Source of the DNA: Ampullaceana balthica
Lineage: Eukaryota > Mollusca > Gastropoda > Lymnaeidae
Direction of reading: 5' to 3'
Length of the DNA stretch: 64,000 nucleotides
Assembly (NCBI GenBank): GCA_944989445.1
Contig: CALYLW010000493.1
Coordinates: 135,761 to 199,760 of the forward strand
Shown: in pieces, positions 38,401-51,500 of the stretch
How positions within the stretch are numbered: the first letter of the stretch is position 1
Layout of the letters: every line of letters starts with the position of its first letter
Position numbers and translations under genes: made by a program
Notes under the pieces: generated by a model
Told to the model about the DNA's origin: nothing
What the model saw: only the letters and a program-made list of their open reading frames with translations
The model's database searches: none

Positions 38401-41400
38401 TAATTCATTTTTTACATCATCAACAAAAAAATCTCGTTCCTGATCTTCTTTGGTATCTTAATGATAACATTACCAAAGTTTTCATGTAACAACTCATGAG
38501 CAAGTAATACACAATCCAAAAATGTGGGCTTTCTTTTGAAATATTTGGCTTTCAAAAGTGTATATATATTGTAAATAAAAAAGGTACTTTAAGTAAGGAC
38601 ATACCATCAGGAAGTTGAACCTCTCTGAGTTTACGATGCTGACTTGGTAGCAGTGGCTTGGTGTTACAATTTTCCATAAGTATCCTTTCAATCATGTCTG
38701 TCATTTGGATAGATTGCTGTTTTTGGAAATATATAAGTTGCAGTCAATCAACTTTGGTGACATATTTATGGAGTGAGATCAAATGAATTTTGCAGGCGCT
38801 AGCTAACTAAAATTTTGTTAAAGCCACAATTACTGCAGGCTTTTAAATGTCTACCTATTGAGTTTATTGAGAGTTTTCATAAGCTTACTAATTTTTAAAA
38901 AACGAACAAAAATATTTTAGTTCTCCTTGTAGCTTAACAGTAAAATCTATGTATAACAATTAAAATAGGACAACATGTCCTTTTTGTTTTTATCTAGTAA
39001 GGAAAAAATTACTTGAAAAAGTATGCATTCAAATAAGTAATTTTAAAGAATTCCAGTTTAAGTTACCCTTGAATTCCACAGCACACTGTCAACACACCCA
39101 TGAACTTTATTTATTAATATTTCAATGCCCCACAATTATTAAATCAAAGATTTGTTACATCAACAACAATTAAATTCACATGAAGTAGATTAACAAAATT
39201 AAATACTATACATTTATCAAGCTGGAGTTATTTACTATATATATATATGTATGGCATCCGTCCGTCCTCAAGGGACGATGGTGTTGACTCTTGCTCCTCT
39301 TCCCCCCCCTCCCTTTCTCCTGGCTCTTCTCACTTCACTCCTAGCTGTGAGGGTGGCTTCCGCAACTTGAATGCCGTCATGCACTTTTGACAGCCAGAGG
39401 TTGGGCTCCACAGCAATGGGCTCCCACGTTTTATGGTCGGTGCGCGTCAGTGACATGTCTTTCTTACAGACGTCCTTGTTGTGCAGGCAGGGGCGACCTC
39501 TTTTCCTCAGACTGGTTGCCAGCTCAATGTAAAGCAGGGCTCTTGGAATTCACTCCGAGCCCATCCTGTGGACATGGCCCAACCACCCCAGACGCCTCTC
39601 ACTCAGGATTGAGTGCCTACTTAACATACGGCTCCTCCTGAGTACCTCCACATTTGTGATTTTATCCTGCCACTTGATGTGTAGGAAACTGTCAAGCTGC
39701 TTTTTTTGCTTGGCGTAGATGGTCCAGCACTCGCTGTCAAAAAGGAGTGTGCTGAGCACACAGGCCTGGTACACAGTGATTTTCTTCCCATCAGTGAGCT
39801 GCGCATTGTTCCACACTCTTTGGTTTAGCCTTGCCATTAACGATGCGGCCTTTCCGATTCTGTTTTATTCGATTTACAGTTTTATTGTGAATGCGCTATA
39901 TCTCTTGTAACTCCTACAATGCAGATGGCACCTTTTTGTATCAGCTAAGCTGTTCCCCTGGAATCACCATCTGCGTGGAGAGAAAGGACCTGCTGCCTTG
40001 GCGACAGCTGGCCTTCTTCAAAGCACTGCCTAGGCTATCATGGCCTCCTTTTTTTTCTACCGATTTACTATATTGTATACCAAATGCGCTTGACTTATTT
40101 ATAGAGAGTATCAAAGGCATTCAGTGAGGAAGGTGATTATAAAATGGATTCTCAGAGAAACAGGTTTCATAAATGCATGGCTGATTGCATGGCCTACGGC
40201 AAATGCAACTTAAAAGAGTGATGACTATCTGATATTGCAATTGCAACTAGTGTAGTTATTGAGTTCATGCTATTGCAAATAGTTAATTACCCTCAATATT
40301 GCAACTAGTATAATAATGAGCCCATGCTATTGCAACTTGTGAATTGCTCATGTCATCGCAATCGATCAACCCATGCTATTGTAACTGGTTAATTAATCAT
40401 AAAATTGCAACAAGTGTATTTATGAGTCCATGCTATTGCAACTAATAACGTAACTAGCCTTGGTATTGCAATAATATGGTTTATGGAGCATTTGCAATAG
40501 TAACTAGATAGATAATTATCCTTGTACATGTAATTACAAATAACGGATTATTGAGAACTTTTTGTTGTAACTACTAGAGAGTAAAGCCCCTGCCATTGCA
40601 ACCAGTGCATTAATAACCATTAAACATTGCAGATGACATCCACTAAAGGGGAAACAGAAATTGAGGGAACTGAAAATTGATTAGGAAATAACCAAATTTT
40701 AAAAAAAAAGTTAAAAAGTCATTTCAAGTCATTTAGATGGTTATAGCCCAGAAAAATATTATCAGAAGAAAAAATTACAGAGGCCAATGACATTTTTTTT
40801 TAGATAAAGCCAGGATGGGAGGATGTTGTAGAGTAGGATGCTTTGAATCTAATTCAAATTGTATCTCATTTCTCTCTGAAATGAGGGGGCTCCATAAACA
40901 TAAGGCCCTTCCATTTATTAAAAAAAATTGCCTTTTTAAAAAAAAATCATATAATGAATATTCATTTTCAGCAAACAAAAATTTAACACACTTTTGAGAA
41001 CATTTTACTGTTACAAAAAAAAATGAACACAAGACATAAATGTCAACCTGAAATTCCAGAAATAAAAATCTAACTTACAGCCTTTGTAACATTTCCAAAT
41101 ATAAGTCCTTCAATGTACAGTTTTCCAAGAAGTTGACCGATAAATTGCTGCAGGTTGGTTGTTGTAACATCTGAAATGTTAGTTAGAGAAAATGACTTAT
41201 CAACAAAAGTTCTAGATCTTACTTAGCACTGGATGTCACCGATTCTTCTTGCCACCACCTCTACCTCCCAAGTCTTATTTTTATTTTTTATTTTTAATAA
41301 ATATGAAATAATAAAAGCCATGTTTTTTAAAAACAAAATATTAATCATATTTTTATGGTATCTTTCCACCATCAAAGTCAACCTTACCAGGAATGATATG

Positions 41401-44400
41401 TATCTTGTTTAATACGAACCATCCAAAGCTTGAAGTAACTCCTCCTTGTTCCACAATGTTTCTGAAGTTAACATGTTTGTGTAGTAAATAGCATGTTGGT
41501 GAGGTTGTTCTGCTTGGAAATTTCTTAAATTTCTTCCATGCTAAGTGCGCAATAGAAAGTTTTGAAAATTGATTAAATCGATGAAAAGATCACCCAGAAT
41601 AATAATATTTATGAGAACCAGTATAAAGATCTTAAAAAGTCCTCTGTTTTTAATGTAATAAAATATTAGTGGGTTACCATTTCTATAGCTTTCCCTAGTA
41701 CTCCACATTAGAGAACTCATTTTATCTTATTGGTAGACGACTTTCTTACTGTCTGAGGATTAGTTGTTTTGAACTTTTTTCAGGCTTTCCAAAACTCCAA
41801 CATTATTTCATGTAGCTAAACCTGATCAGATTCTGTCCCTTACAGGTAGACCCCAACAAACAAATTAGATAGGGTCAGAAAAGCCATATATAAGTCAAAT
41901 TTTTCTGAAGTCCAGCAGGCCAAAATTTAATAATTTTTACTATGATATACTTCAACTTAGTCATATAGGGTTAAAGTGAATTGAACCTCTCTCTCCTCTG
42001 GTTTTCATCTCCAGCCATCTCCATAAATTCAGAACTGAATAATGTATAAAATAAAGTGAAAACGCAGAGGGATCAGTAGTCACACAACCAAATACCCCTA
42101 ATGAATAGTTGGCACTCCCCAACGTGGTGTCAAAGCAAAATTTTTCAAAGGAAATAGAATGATGAAATGTTGGTTTAATTATTCAACTTAAAAAAAAAGT
42201 CTCTCCATGGTCCATGTTTTGTTAGATTATCCCAAAAAATGTTATAACTAGCCCTTCAAGCTCAATAGTGTTTAGGAACTTGATAAATTTGATGTATGAA
42301 ACTTTTATAAGAGAGTACAGTTTCAAAGCATTTGTACCTTATGTTAATTTTTTATAACACAAGTAAATGATACCTTATAAGATTCTTCAATGAATTTCAT
42401 AATTTAAAAACCAATAAGATAAAAGTTATGTTTACAAACAAATATCTGGTTTTTATTTTTTTATTTTTTAAATAAAAAGTAATGTATTCTTTACTTTGTT
42501 TAGTCATACATGTAAATATGATTATAAGAATACAATCTAAATCCTAGACTTGAGTTATTTAATAACTTACAATATCTTTAAAAATTGCCAGTCTGTTGGG
42601 ATCCACTTTGAAAGTTGCCATCTTTTCTAAGATCTTTTCAAGGAGAATGGGCAACTTGTCACTGTAGCCCTTAACAGTCAGCTGGAGTAAGAAATTTGAT
42701 TCAAAATGTGTCAAAAAATTTTTGATAAGCAATACAAATATTTCTCAATTCATAAATTTAAAATTATCTGATTGCTAAGAGCATTTAGCAATGGCTTATA
42801 ATTATGTCGCCTATCACTAGAATTGGATGACATTTATTGTAATTCACAGATGATCATGCTTATGTGAAAGTTATTATATATGCTGAATTAATCTTTTTCC
42901 ACCAACCCGAGCTTTAAAAACATAAAATAATAAGGAACAAGTCTTTAAGAAAATTGTTTAAAGAAAAACTATTCTCTATCTTTTACAACATTAAAGTTGC
43001 ATGGGAAAATAATTTTTTAATGGACTATAGGAGAATTAGAGTCAAGTCATGCAAAATCTCCTCTATGTACCGTCAGTCCATATATAGAGCTATCCAGACT
43101 ATACTTAAGCCCAGCAATCTCAGCCATGTAAGTGTATTCTGTAAGAGCATCGTCAAACAGTTGAGTGAATAGAGCATTGAAGTTGGTGTGAAGAGGATCA
43201 GTGTAGGCTACAGGACTAAAATAAAAATTATATTTAATTTTAAAAAAGGTAATTTAGTTTACATGTTTAAACAGTGAGTGCAAAAAAAGACTTAGATCTT
43301 CAATTTAAAGGAAAAGTGAAAAGTTGGGGATCAATAATGAAAATTTATTACCATATGCATTGGATTAAGAAAAAAAAATGTTAATAACCAGAAATTGACA
43401 ATAAATGAAAATATATTTAAAATAATTTTGTTCTACACTTGGATTTTTTTTAAATTACTCTCAAAACTAGATTCATGTTAAGTGTCGGTCATTGTTCAGT
43501 AGCTTGCTTAGTTGATGGACTTCTTAAATTCTAGGTTTAACCTTTTTTGCTCAATTTATAGATTATTTTAAATCTCTCTCTAGATCCACTTGTACACAGT
43601 GATCTCAAGAAACTAAAGAAATTAGTTCACTAAAACTAAAATTTATAAATCATTAATTTTTAGCTTTAGAGAAACTTTTTTTTTAGTTTTTCTTGTTTTA
43701 TATATTTAAAATGTAAACACACCTTATAAAGTCTATATTAACACAGGCCTTAGGCTTGAGGAATGTATTGTCTTTTTTGTACCACAGTCTGCACAAATCT
43801 GTATTCTGAAATAGAACACCATACGAATTAAGATAAGGTTAATAAGGAGGACCTACAATTCAAGTTTTAAAATTTCAAACATTCAAATAAGTTCAAACGT
43901 AAGCGTAGCATTTATTACACATTTTTAGACACAAAAATTATATCCACTAAGATCCGAGGGATTTAACCAATATTCACCAACCAAATAACTTCAAATAATC
44001 AAGTCTTAATTAGTGTTTAAATGGGACCAAAAGTGTGACTGCCACCTTTAATAATTACATCAAAAGCAACACTGATGCTGCATCATAAAAATGTGGTTGA
44101 GGTTCCTGATTTGCATGCTGTTTATAGATTAAATAGCAGAAAAGATGAACTAGTTAGCAGGGGATGATTCAGCTTTGTAACAGTTTTCAAGAGATCATCA
44201 AATCAAACTGAACACACAAAAACATAGAACTTTTTTTAAAAAATATAACATCACTAACCTTCACAATTTCAGGCATTCCAGCAAGCTGAAACAAATAATT
44301 TTAATATTTGTTAAAACATAATTTTTTAACTTTATTTAACTAAAATATTGGTTTGAAAGACTATACAAAAATATTGTTTTAATAAAGTTAATATCAAATT

Positions 44401-47400
44401 TCTAAAAACTTGGTTATAAGGAGATTCTTTGCCACAAACAAAATGGTTGGCATGAATAAATCATAAATTAATAACTTTTACTACCATTACAGTTTGCATA
44501 CCTCAGAATCTGCTGCTACTAGGCAGAAGTTAGTTGGAATGAACTCATTTTTTTTGGGAAGCTTAAGATTGTCTTGCAAACCACAATTGGTCCATTTCTG
44601 TTAAATAGTAGTATGACCACATAATATCACAAAATTTTAACTAGATTAAAATAATAATTTTGACCTGAAATTGAAAGCTATATATGTAAAAGATGTTTAC
44701 CAAAATGATGAAATTTTGGTTTTCAAAAAGATTAACCTTAATTACTATGAGAGTTTAACCATTCTTGTGAAACTGAAGAAAATTAGAAATAATAATATAT
44801 TAACATTTTATCATTTAATTATCAATTATCAAACTTAGGCTTATTTGTAAACCTACTTTTTATAATTGTTCTCCCCTCTCCTGAATGAGTTTTATATTGT
44901 TTGTTTAAATGTGGAGATGTCACATTTTATTTAAAATAACTGGCTGCAGTCAAATAAATTTCTTTACTTTGATTAAGAAAAATCAATTGAGTCTATCTTG
45001 AAAACACTAACAGAAAATTTCAAACAATGCTTTTAAAAGTCAGAAAATAGGGTGAGGGAAAAATAATGAGCAAGATTCTTTTTTTAATTTTACCATATGT
45101 GGATACTTGGAAGTTTCAATTATCTAATCAAGGTTTACTACTCAAATTAATTAATATTAAAAAAAATTATAAATTACAGTAGAACCCACTTAACTAGTGT
45201 CCGGTTAACTCGTCAACCCTATGAAGTCGACGTTTTTTATTGGAACTGCCAAATTCTCTCTTTGTCTTTGCATTTTCTCATCGGTTAATTCGATTATTTT
45301 AAGTCGCCGAACCCTAATACCTCGAGCACAAAAGAGGGACAAATTTGCCACTTAACGTTGGTTATCTCGATCCCCATGACCAATCGCCAGCTTTTGAAAA
45401 TGTTAGATGTGATTTTTTATAACCGAGGAAAGGCATCAAATTTCTGCCTCGTCAGGTCTGCTGGTGACGTCACAGCCCGCTTGCGTTCAGCTCTCAGCGC
45501 TGTGTTACTAACTTTCTTCTGGTACTATGCCAATCGCCAGCTTTTGAAAATGTTAGTTATCGATGCCACTCACCATTTCACTACCGTATTTTCGCGCGCG
45601 TCTGATAAAAAGTTTTACGATTGGTGACGTTTATGGTAGCTAACCAATAAAATTGATCATACTATGCTTCGTCAACTAAGAGAGTTTTTTTTTAAATGTC
45701 CACTAGCCGCATGGATTTTTTAAAGCAAATATCAGTTTTGATATTAATGTGGTAATCTTACGTCAAATGGCTTTAACTTGCAGGAAAACTGTCACTAAAA
45801 GACCGAACTCAAATTTGAGGACCAATTAATCGCCCGGTATCTTTGCTACGTCTTTCTAATGACTCTCGTAATATAAATTGTAACAATACCAGTCGTGTCC
45901 TTGACTTTGACCTTGTTCATATCATACACGCACTGTGTTGTTAGCTCTCGTACAGTACCTCGACAACTAAGCAAAGTAAAAAAAAATTTAAATAAATCTT
46001 TCCATTGCCGCAGGCGAACTAAACTTATAGTGATGACGTATATATCATTTTATAGACCGGAATAGTAAGAAAACGCTTTGATGTCACAGTCGCCTACGTA
46101 TTGGTTCTGGTATTCTGTCGTAACACAACAAAATATTAACTCTGCGTTATAAGTTTATACAGAAGTTACGGCTAACCGGTTAACCGTTAACAACCTTATC
46201 ATGTACATAAAAAAATTTCAAGCACATGTTAATATTTTGCCTCTATATTGGTTTTCGTTTAACTCGATCATCGGTTAACTCGGCGCCATTTGGCATACCC
46301 CAAGGCCATCTACCCCAAGGCCATCTACCCCAAGGCCGTCGACTTAACCGGGTTCTACTGTATGTGATCAATAAAACCATGCACATTTTCTTCAATTGCA
46401 CTTTTCTAAAATGGCTCACTAAAGCCAGACATATTTTTTAACGTTTATTTTGAACAATGTTGAATTTAATTCTCTATATTTTAAGATTTTCAAATATGAT
46501 TTGTCACTTCCCTATGAACAAACTACAATTCTAAATCAAGTTAAAATAAAAAAGACCATTCAAAACATTAGCATTTACAATTTAACCTTTAACATAATTA
46601 TAAATAGTATGTTCAATGAGGAAAAATGGTTTTCTAAAATAGTAAAAATTGTTTTCTAAAATTTGAAATAAATTTATAAATATTTACCTCCATTTGCGCT
46701 GGTGAAAAATTATTGACCTTGTACTGAGTGCCATACCATTTCTCTGTTTGATCTGCAATACTCTCAAACTTCTTGGACACAACAGTAATTCTGTTGAAAA
46801 AAAAATAATATATAAACTTAAAATGAAATATGTAAATATATAATCCATTTGTTTCTCTACCTTAATGATTGAAAGAGTTGTAATTTATTATCAAATCTAA
46901 TAGGAAGATACTTGAACTAAGCCACAGATTCCCAAACCATTCCATATCATGGCTTGCTTCCTGCATCCGGGTTTTCGGCATCTGATTCTAACAAGTGTTT
47001 TAACAAAATAGAAAACATTTTTTTTTAAAAATTAAACCCACCTCATATTTTCTGGGACAAGTTTTTCCAAAATAAGATTAATGAGATCAGGTCTAAAGTC
47101 ATCAAACAGTGAATAGGCACTGAGGACATCTTGAAAGGGGAATTCCTGTGGTAATGAAATTAGACAGAATTACATTTATATGTTTATCAAATCTAAGGAT
47201 AGTTAAACACTAATTCGAAATTGCAGTTATCTATTTAGAAACTGAATAACTATTTATTGAGTATTACAAAACCATTTACAGTCAGGTAATTGGAAATAAA
47301 CTTTTATAAGCTAGAAATTTATTTTGCAGAATTATTTTGATTACTAATGCAGGCTACACTAGGTTAAGTCCTAGTACCAAACTGGGAGTTCCCGTGACAA

Positions 47401-48447
47401 ATCTATAATTAAATTAAATCTGCAGCATATCCTCTTATAAAGTAAGTCAATCTGTCATTGCTCTGTTCAACAGTTAAATTTGCATGTCATAACAGACATC
47501 CAGATAAATACCCTATTTCTAAAACAATTTATTTGTAAATAAATATACCAACATCGGTGCTTGAAAAAGTTTTCAACAAATTCTATCTGTGGTTTGGCTA
47601 TCAAATACCCCTTCACCACTTTCCATTTTCAAAAATCCACAACAGCTAAATTTCCTCAACTTGTAAAAATTGTAATTAAAATATGAAATTTTAACATACA
47701 CCATCATAACATTGTTCTTACGTGTAATCTACTTGACAGATTGCTGGTGAAGGTTTTTGGTGATTCCTTATCCTTGAAATTAAAGCCCATGGCAGCTAAT
47801 TCCTGAAATACATTTGTTTGGGTTAAGACATACTGACTTTATTTGTTCTACCTTTATTAATTTGTAAATAGACATTCACTTATTTAGGTCAGACCATTGC
47901 TTCCTTAACTGTGAGTCCCTATACCGTGATACGGTTGACTTGCATGGGTGTTATAAACAAAATAATCAATTATTCAATGTTGTTAATTATTATTTAATTC
48001 ATAATTTTTAAACCTAATTTTAAGCAGAAACATTTGAATTTTTTTTTACAAATTTACCAATCTGTTAGTAGTGGAGTACAGTCGAAACCGCTTAAGTCGA
48101 CGGCGTTGGGGTATGAAAAATGGCGTCGAGATAACCGATGATCGAGTTAAAACAAAAACCAATATGGCGGCAAAATATTAACATGTGCTTGAAATTTCTT
48201 TATGTACATGATTAATTGGTTAGCGTTAATTAGTGATGGGATGATTAATCGGAATCGTATAGGAATCGTATCGGCACCCTAATATTTCTTCACTCTGTCC
48301 TAAGGTTGTAATGACCGTTCGTTTTTAAGGACCGTTTAAAATTTAAATATAACCATGGTTCCAGCTCAGGAAAACGGGAAAAAGTCGGGAATTCTTAAAA
48401 ATAAATTCTCGGCCTTGAAAGTCGGGAAAAGTTATGACTAATCGGGA

Positions 48448-48520
<73 letters not shown>

Positions 48521-51500
48521 GCCGAAGTAAAGGACTTTGATTACGTCTCTGTCATGTTTCGATTCCATTTAATTAAAAATAAGTTACCAGTTTATAATTG
48601 TCTGCGCATGCGCTAAAAGGTCAAAGTTTACGCTTCGCCGTGTCACAGCCGCTCGCGTTTGCCGTCGTATCAGCGAATTTAAAATACAAATAAACAATTC
48701 AATATGGTTATTTTAAGTTTAATGCTTTTGACGTGCAGGATATCTGTTACTATCAGAACGTTCTCGAATTTCCTCAGTCAATCAAACTTTTAATATAAAT
48801 AAAACTATTGTGGCCTTGACCGTAGATCACAGCACGCTGTGGGCTGTGTGTACTGTGTTAGAACTCGGCCGGCAAATAAGTCTAAGCTAATTTTTTTTAA
48901 AATCATTCCTTATCAGAAATGATTTCATTTCATCGTCACGCGCGTGTTAGTCACAGTCACGTATCTTACTGGTAACAAAGCAACAACAAACTTTTAAAAG
49001 AATAATAATTTTTTATTTAATTATATAAAAACCACCATCGATTCTCGATACAAACCTTTATTTTCATTTCTAAAGATATTCGTTTAACTTAAAATATAAA
49101 ATGATTAATGCATCAGAAAATGAATTCAGTTTAATAATAATATAACATGCACTGCGAAATGACGAATTACGACCTCTAACGCCAGTACCTCCAGTACCTC
49201 GGGTGAATACATGCTCCATGGATACACGTCGAATTATAATTCACACACGCAAAACATCCGGTAATTTTAATTGAAATCTCGTAGAATCACACAATAGCCG
49301 GAAGTCTCGAAAAAAAGCGAAATGTCAACACTGTTTTGAACTAAAATTACCAGAGTGCATTGCTAGGCCAACCGACGAAGATCGAGCTAACCAAGTTAAG
49401 TTGTAAATTTGGCCCTCTTTTGTGCTCGAGGTACTAGGTTTCGGCGACTTAGACAAATCGAATTAGCCGATGAAAAAATGCTAAGACAAAGAGAGAATTT
49501 GGAGGTTCCAATAAAAAACGTCGAGTTAGTGGGGTGGTCGAGCTAACCGAGCTCGAGGTAAGTGGGTTCGACTGTATTTCTGAGGAGCAATGGAAGAATG
49601 CTCGTGGACTAATTTCTTTAACATTCCTGACACAGAGTTTAATTATTAAACTTATTCACTGTGTAATATCAGCTAATGCTTAATTAAAAGAGTAAAATAA
49701 TGGTTGAAAAACAAAGACCTCGGTTCCTTTCATTCTGCATTAACTAACTGCTATCAAAGATTTCAATTGATATTTTAAGAATATAAAAGCAGTGAAATAA
49801 AACATTCATTTATATAAGTGATGACCTGGCACTCTTTAAAGATCCATTCCTGAGGTTTTTCCTTCTTCAACATATTTATGTACTGGAATATCAATACAAC
49901 AATATCCTCTATGTGCTCTGTAGAGAAAAAAAAATAGAGAGTAAGTAGACAAATTCTATCAATATGAATAATTATTGCTCTTAAAATATGTAAGCATTTT
50001 TATATAATAGCGACAGTTAAGAGAGGAGAAGTGTGTCATTCAAAGTTAAAGAGTTGGATTTTAAAAGTTAAAAGCAACTTCTTCATCCAAAATTGTGTAA
50101 CTAGTTCTGTTAATTCTAATAATCAGCACATTAGGTAATATAATTTGAAAACTTATAAAATGTGGAGGTACCCTAAAGCAGTGCTTCTCAAAGTGGTGGT
50201 CCGCGGACCGGTGCCGGTCCTTGGGCCATCCACTGCCGGTCCGCAGATGTTATCAAAAAAAGGACCGAAAAAATTGTCAGTGCAGAGAAAATAGTGCACC
50301 GGTCCCTGGTGCAATCGAAAAAATTCCTCCCGTTCGCCATACTAAAAAGTTTGAGAAGCACTGCCCTAAAGCACATTAAATCTACACTAAATCTAAAAAC
50401 GAGTGACACGTTATCATGCATAGAATCCTTACTGCCTGAAAAACTAATCTTAACATTCTATATATTCTTAGATGTCTTAGTTATTTTTTTTCAATGCTCA
50501 TATTGCTATTTCACTTATCTAATGAAATTCTCAATACCAACCTTGTCCAGTGTCTGAAAGATCAACAGCTACGGAAAAGAATGAAAATCCTTTTGCTCCT
50601 GTTCTTTGACCACCAACTAACGTGTTTGCCCAGCCTAATGACAAGAAAAATACTTTCATCAGTTGTAAAATGGTGTGAGATGTTTGTAAAATCTCTTTAT
50701 GTGAGGAGAGATGTATTTTTACATTTAAAAAGAAAAGATTGTATTATATTTTTTAAATTTTAGCACAATGCATAAATTTGTAACAGTACCAGTGACTGAT
50801 TCTGATTCAAAGAATTACTTTTCACAAATATTCATAATACATTAATGATAGCAAGAATCAAAGTTTTCTATGATACATTATATTAATAATTATATTAATA
50901 AGTGAACAACACAAATTAAAATAGAAAATCAAATGGTGCATCTCAAACGCCATTATTTAAAGAATAGTTTTCATTTTAAGATTAAATCTATACCAAAGTT
51001 GTTCTAATGTGCAACATATTTCTGCATAATTAAGAATAAGTTGGTTTTGTTGTCATATTTAAATCCTTACCAAGCAAATATGTGTAACCTTGGTTTAGAA
51101 ATATTAATGAACCAGTTGCAGTTACATAATTAGATTTTTTAAAACTTAAATCAAATGAGATTTAGATTTATTTTAGCAGATTTAAACTGATTTGATATCC
51201 ATTAAAATTACTAAATTCTAATATTGAACACAAATTTACACACTGTGTAGGCATTTTATTTCTTACACAAAAAAAGAATTTAATGTCTGCTCTTCAGATA
51301 TTAGTTTACTTCAAAGGAATTTGAAATTTCATATAAATCAGTTGATATCTTGACCATCCTGCATTATACTGAAATTTTAAACCTTGCCTAATAATAAAAT
51401 ACCCTAAAACAACAAACTTTTACTTTTTCTTTAATAGGTTCAGCAATATTACACAGGTATTTCCATATTTTTATGAAACAATAAAAGATACAGAATGGAC

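Noticed and set aside
40236..40632. CRISPR-like array
   Set aside because: Units are degenerate with no constant repeat and unique spacer structure, and the DNA is eukaryotic.
45358..45627. 89-codon frame in pogo-like copy 2 (similar frame at 58062-58298)
   Set aside because: No transposase motif, and the frame is not kept between copies. It appears non-coding.
48434..48616. IYIYIY-rich open frame
   Set aside because: It is translation of the TA microsatellite in pogo-like copy 3.
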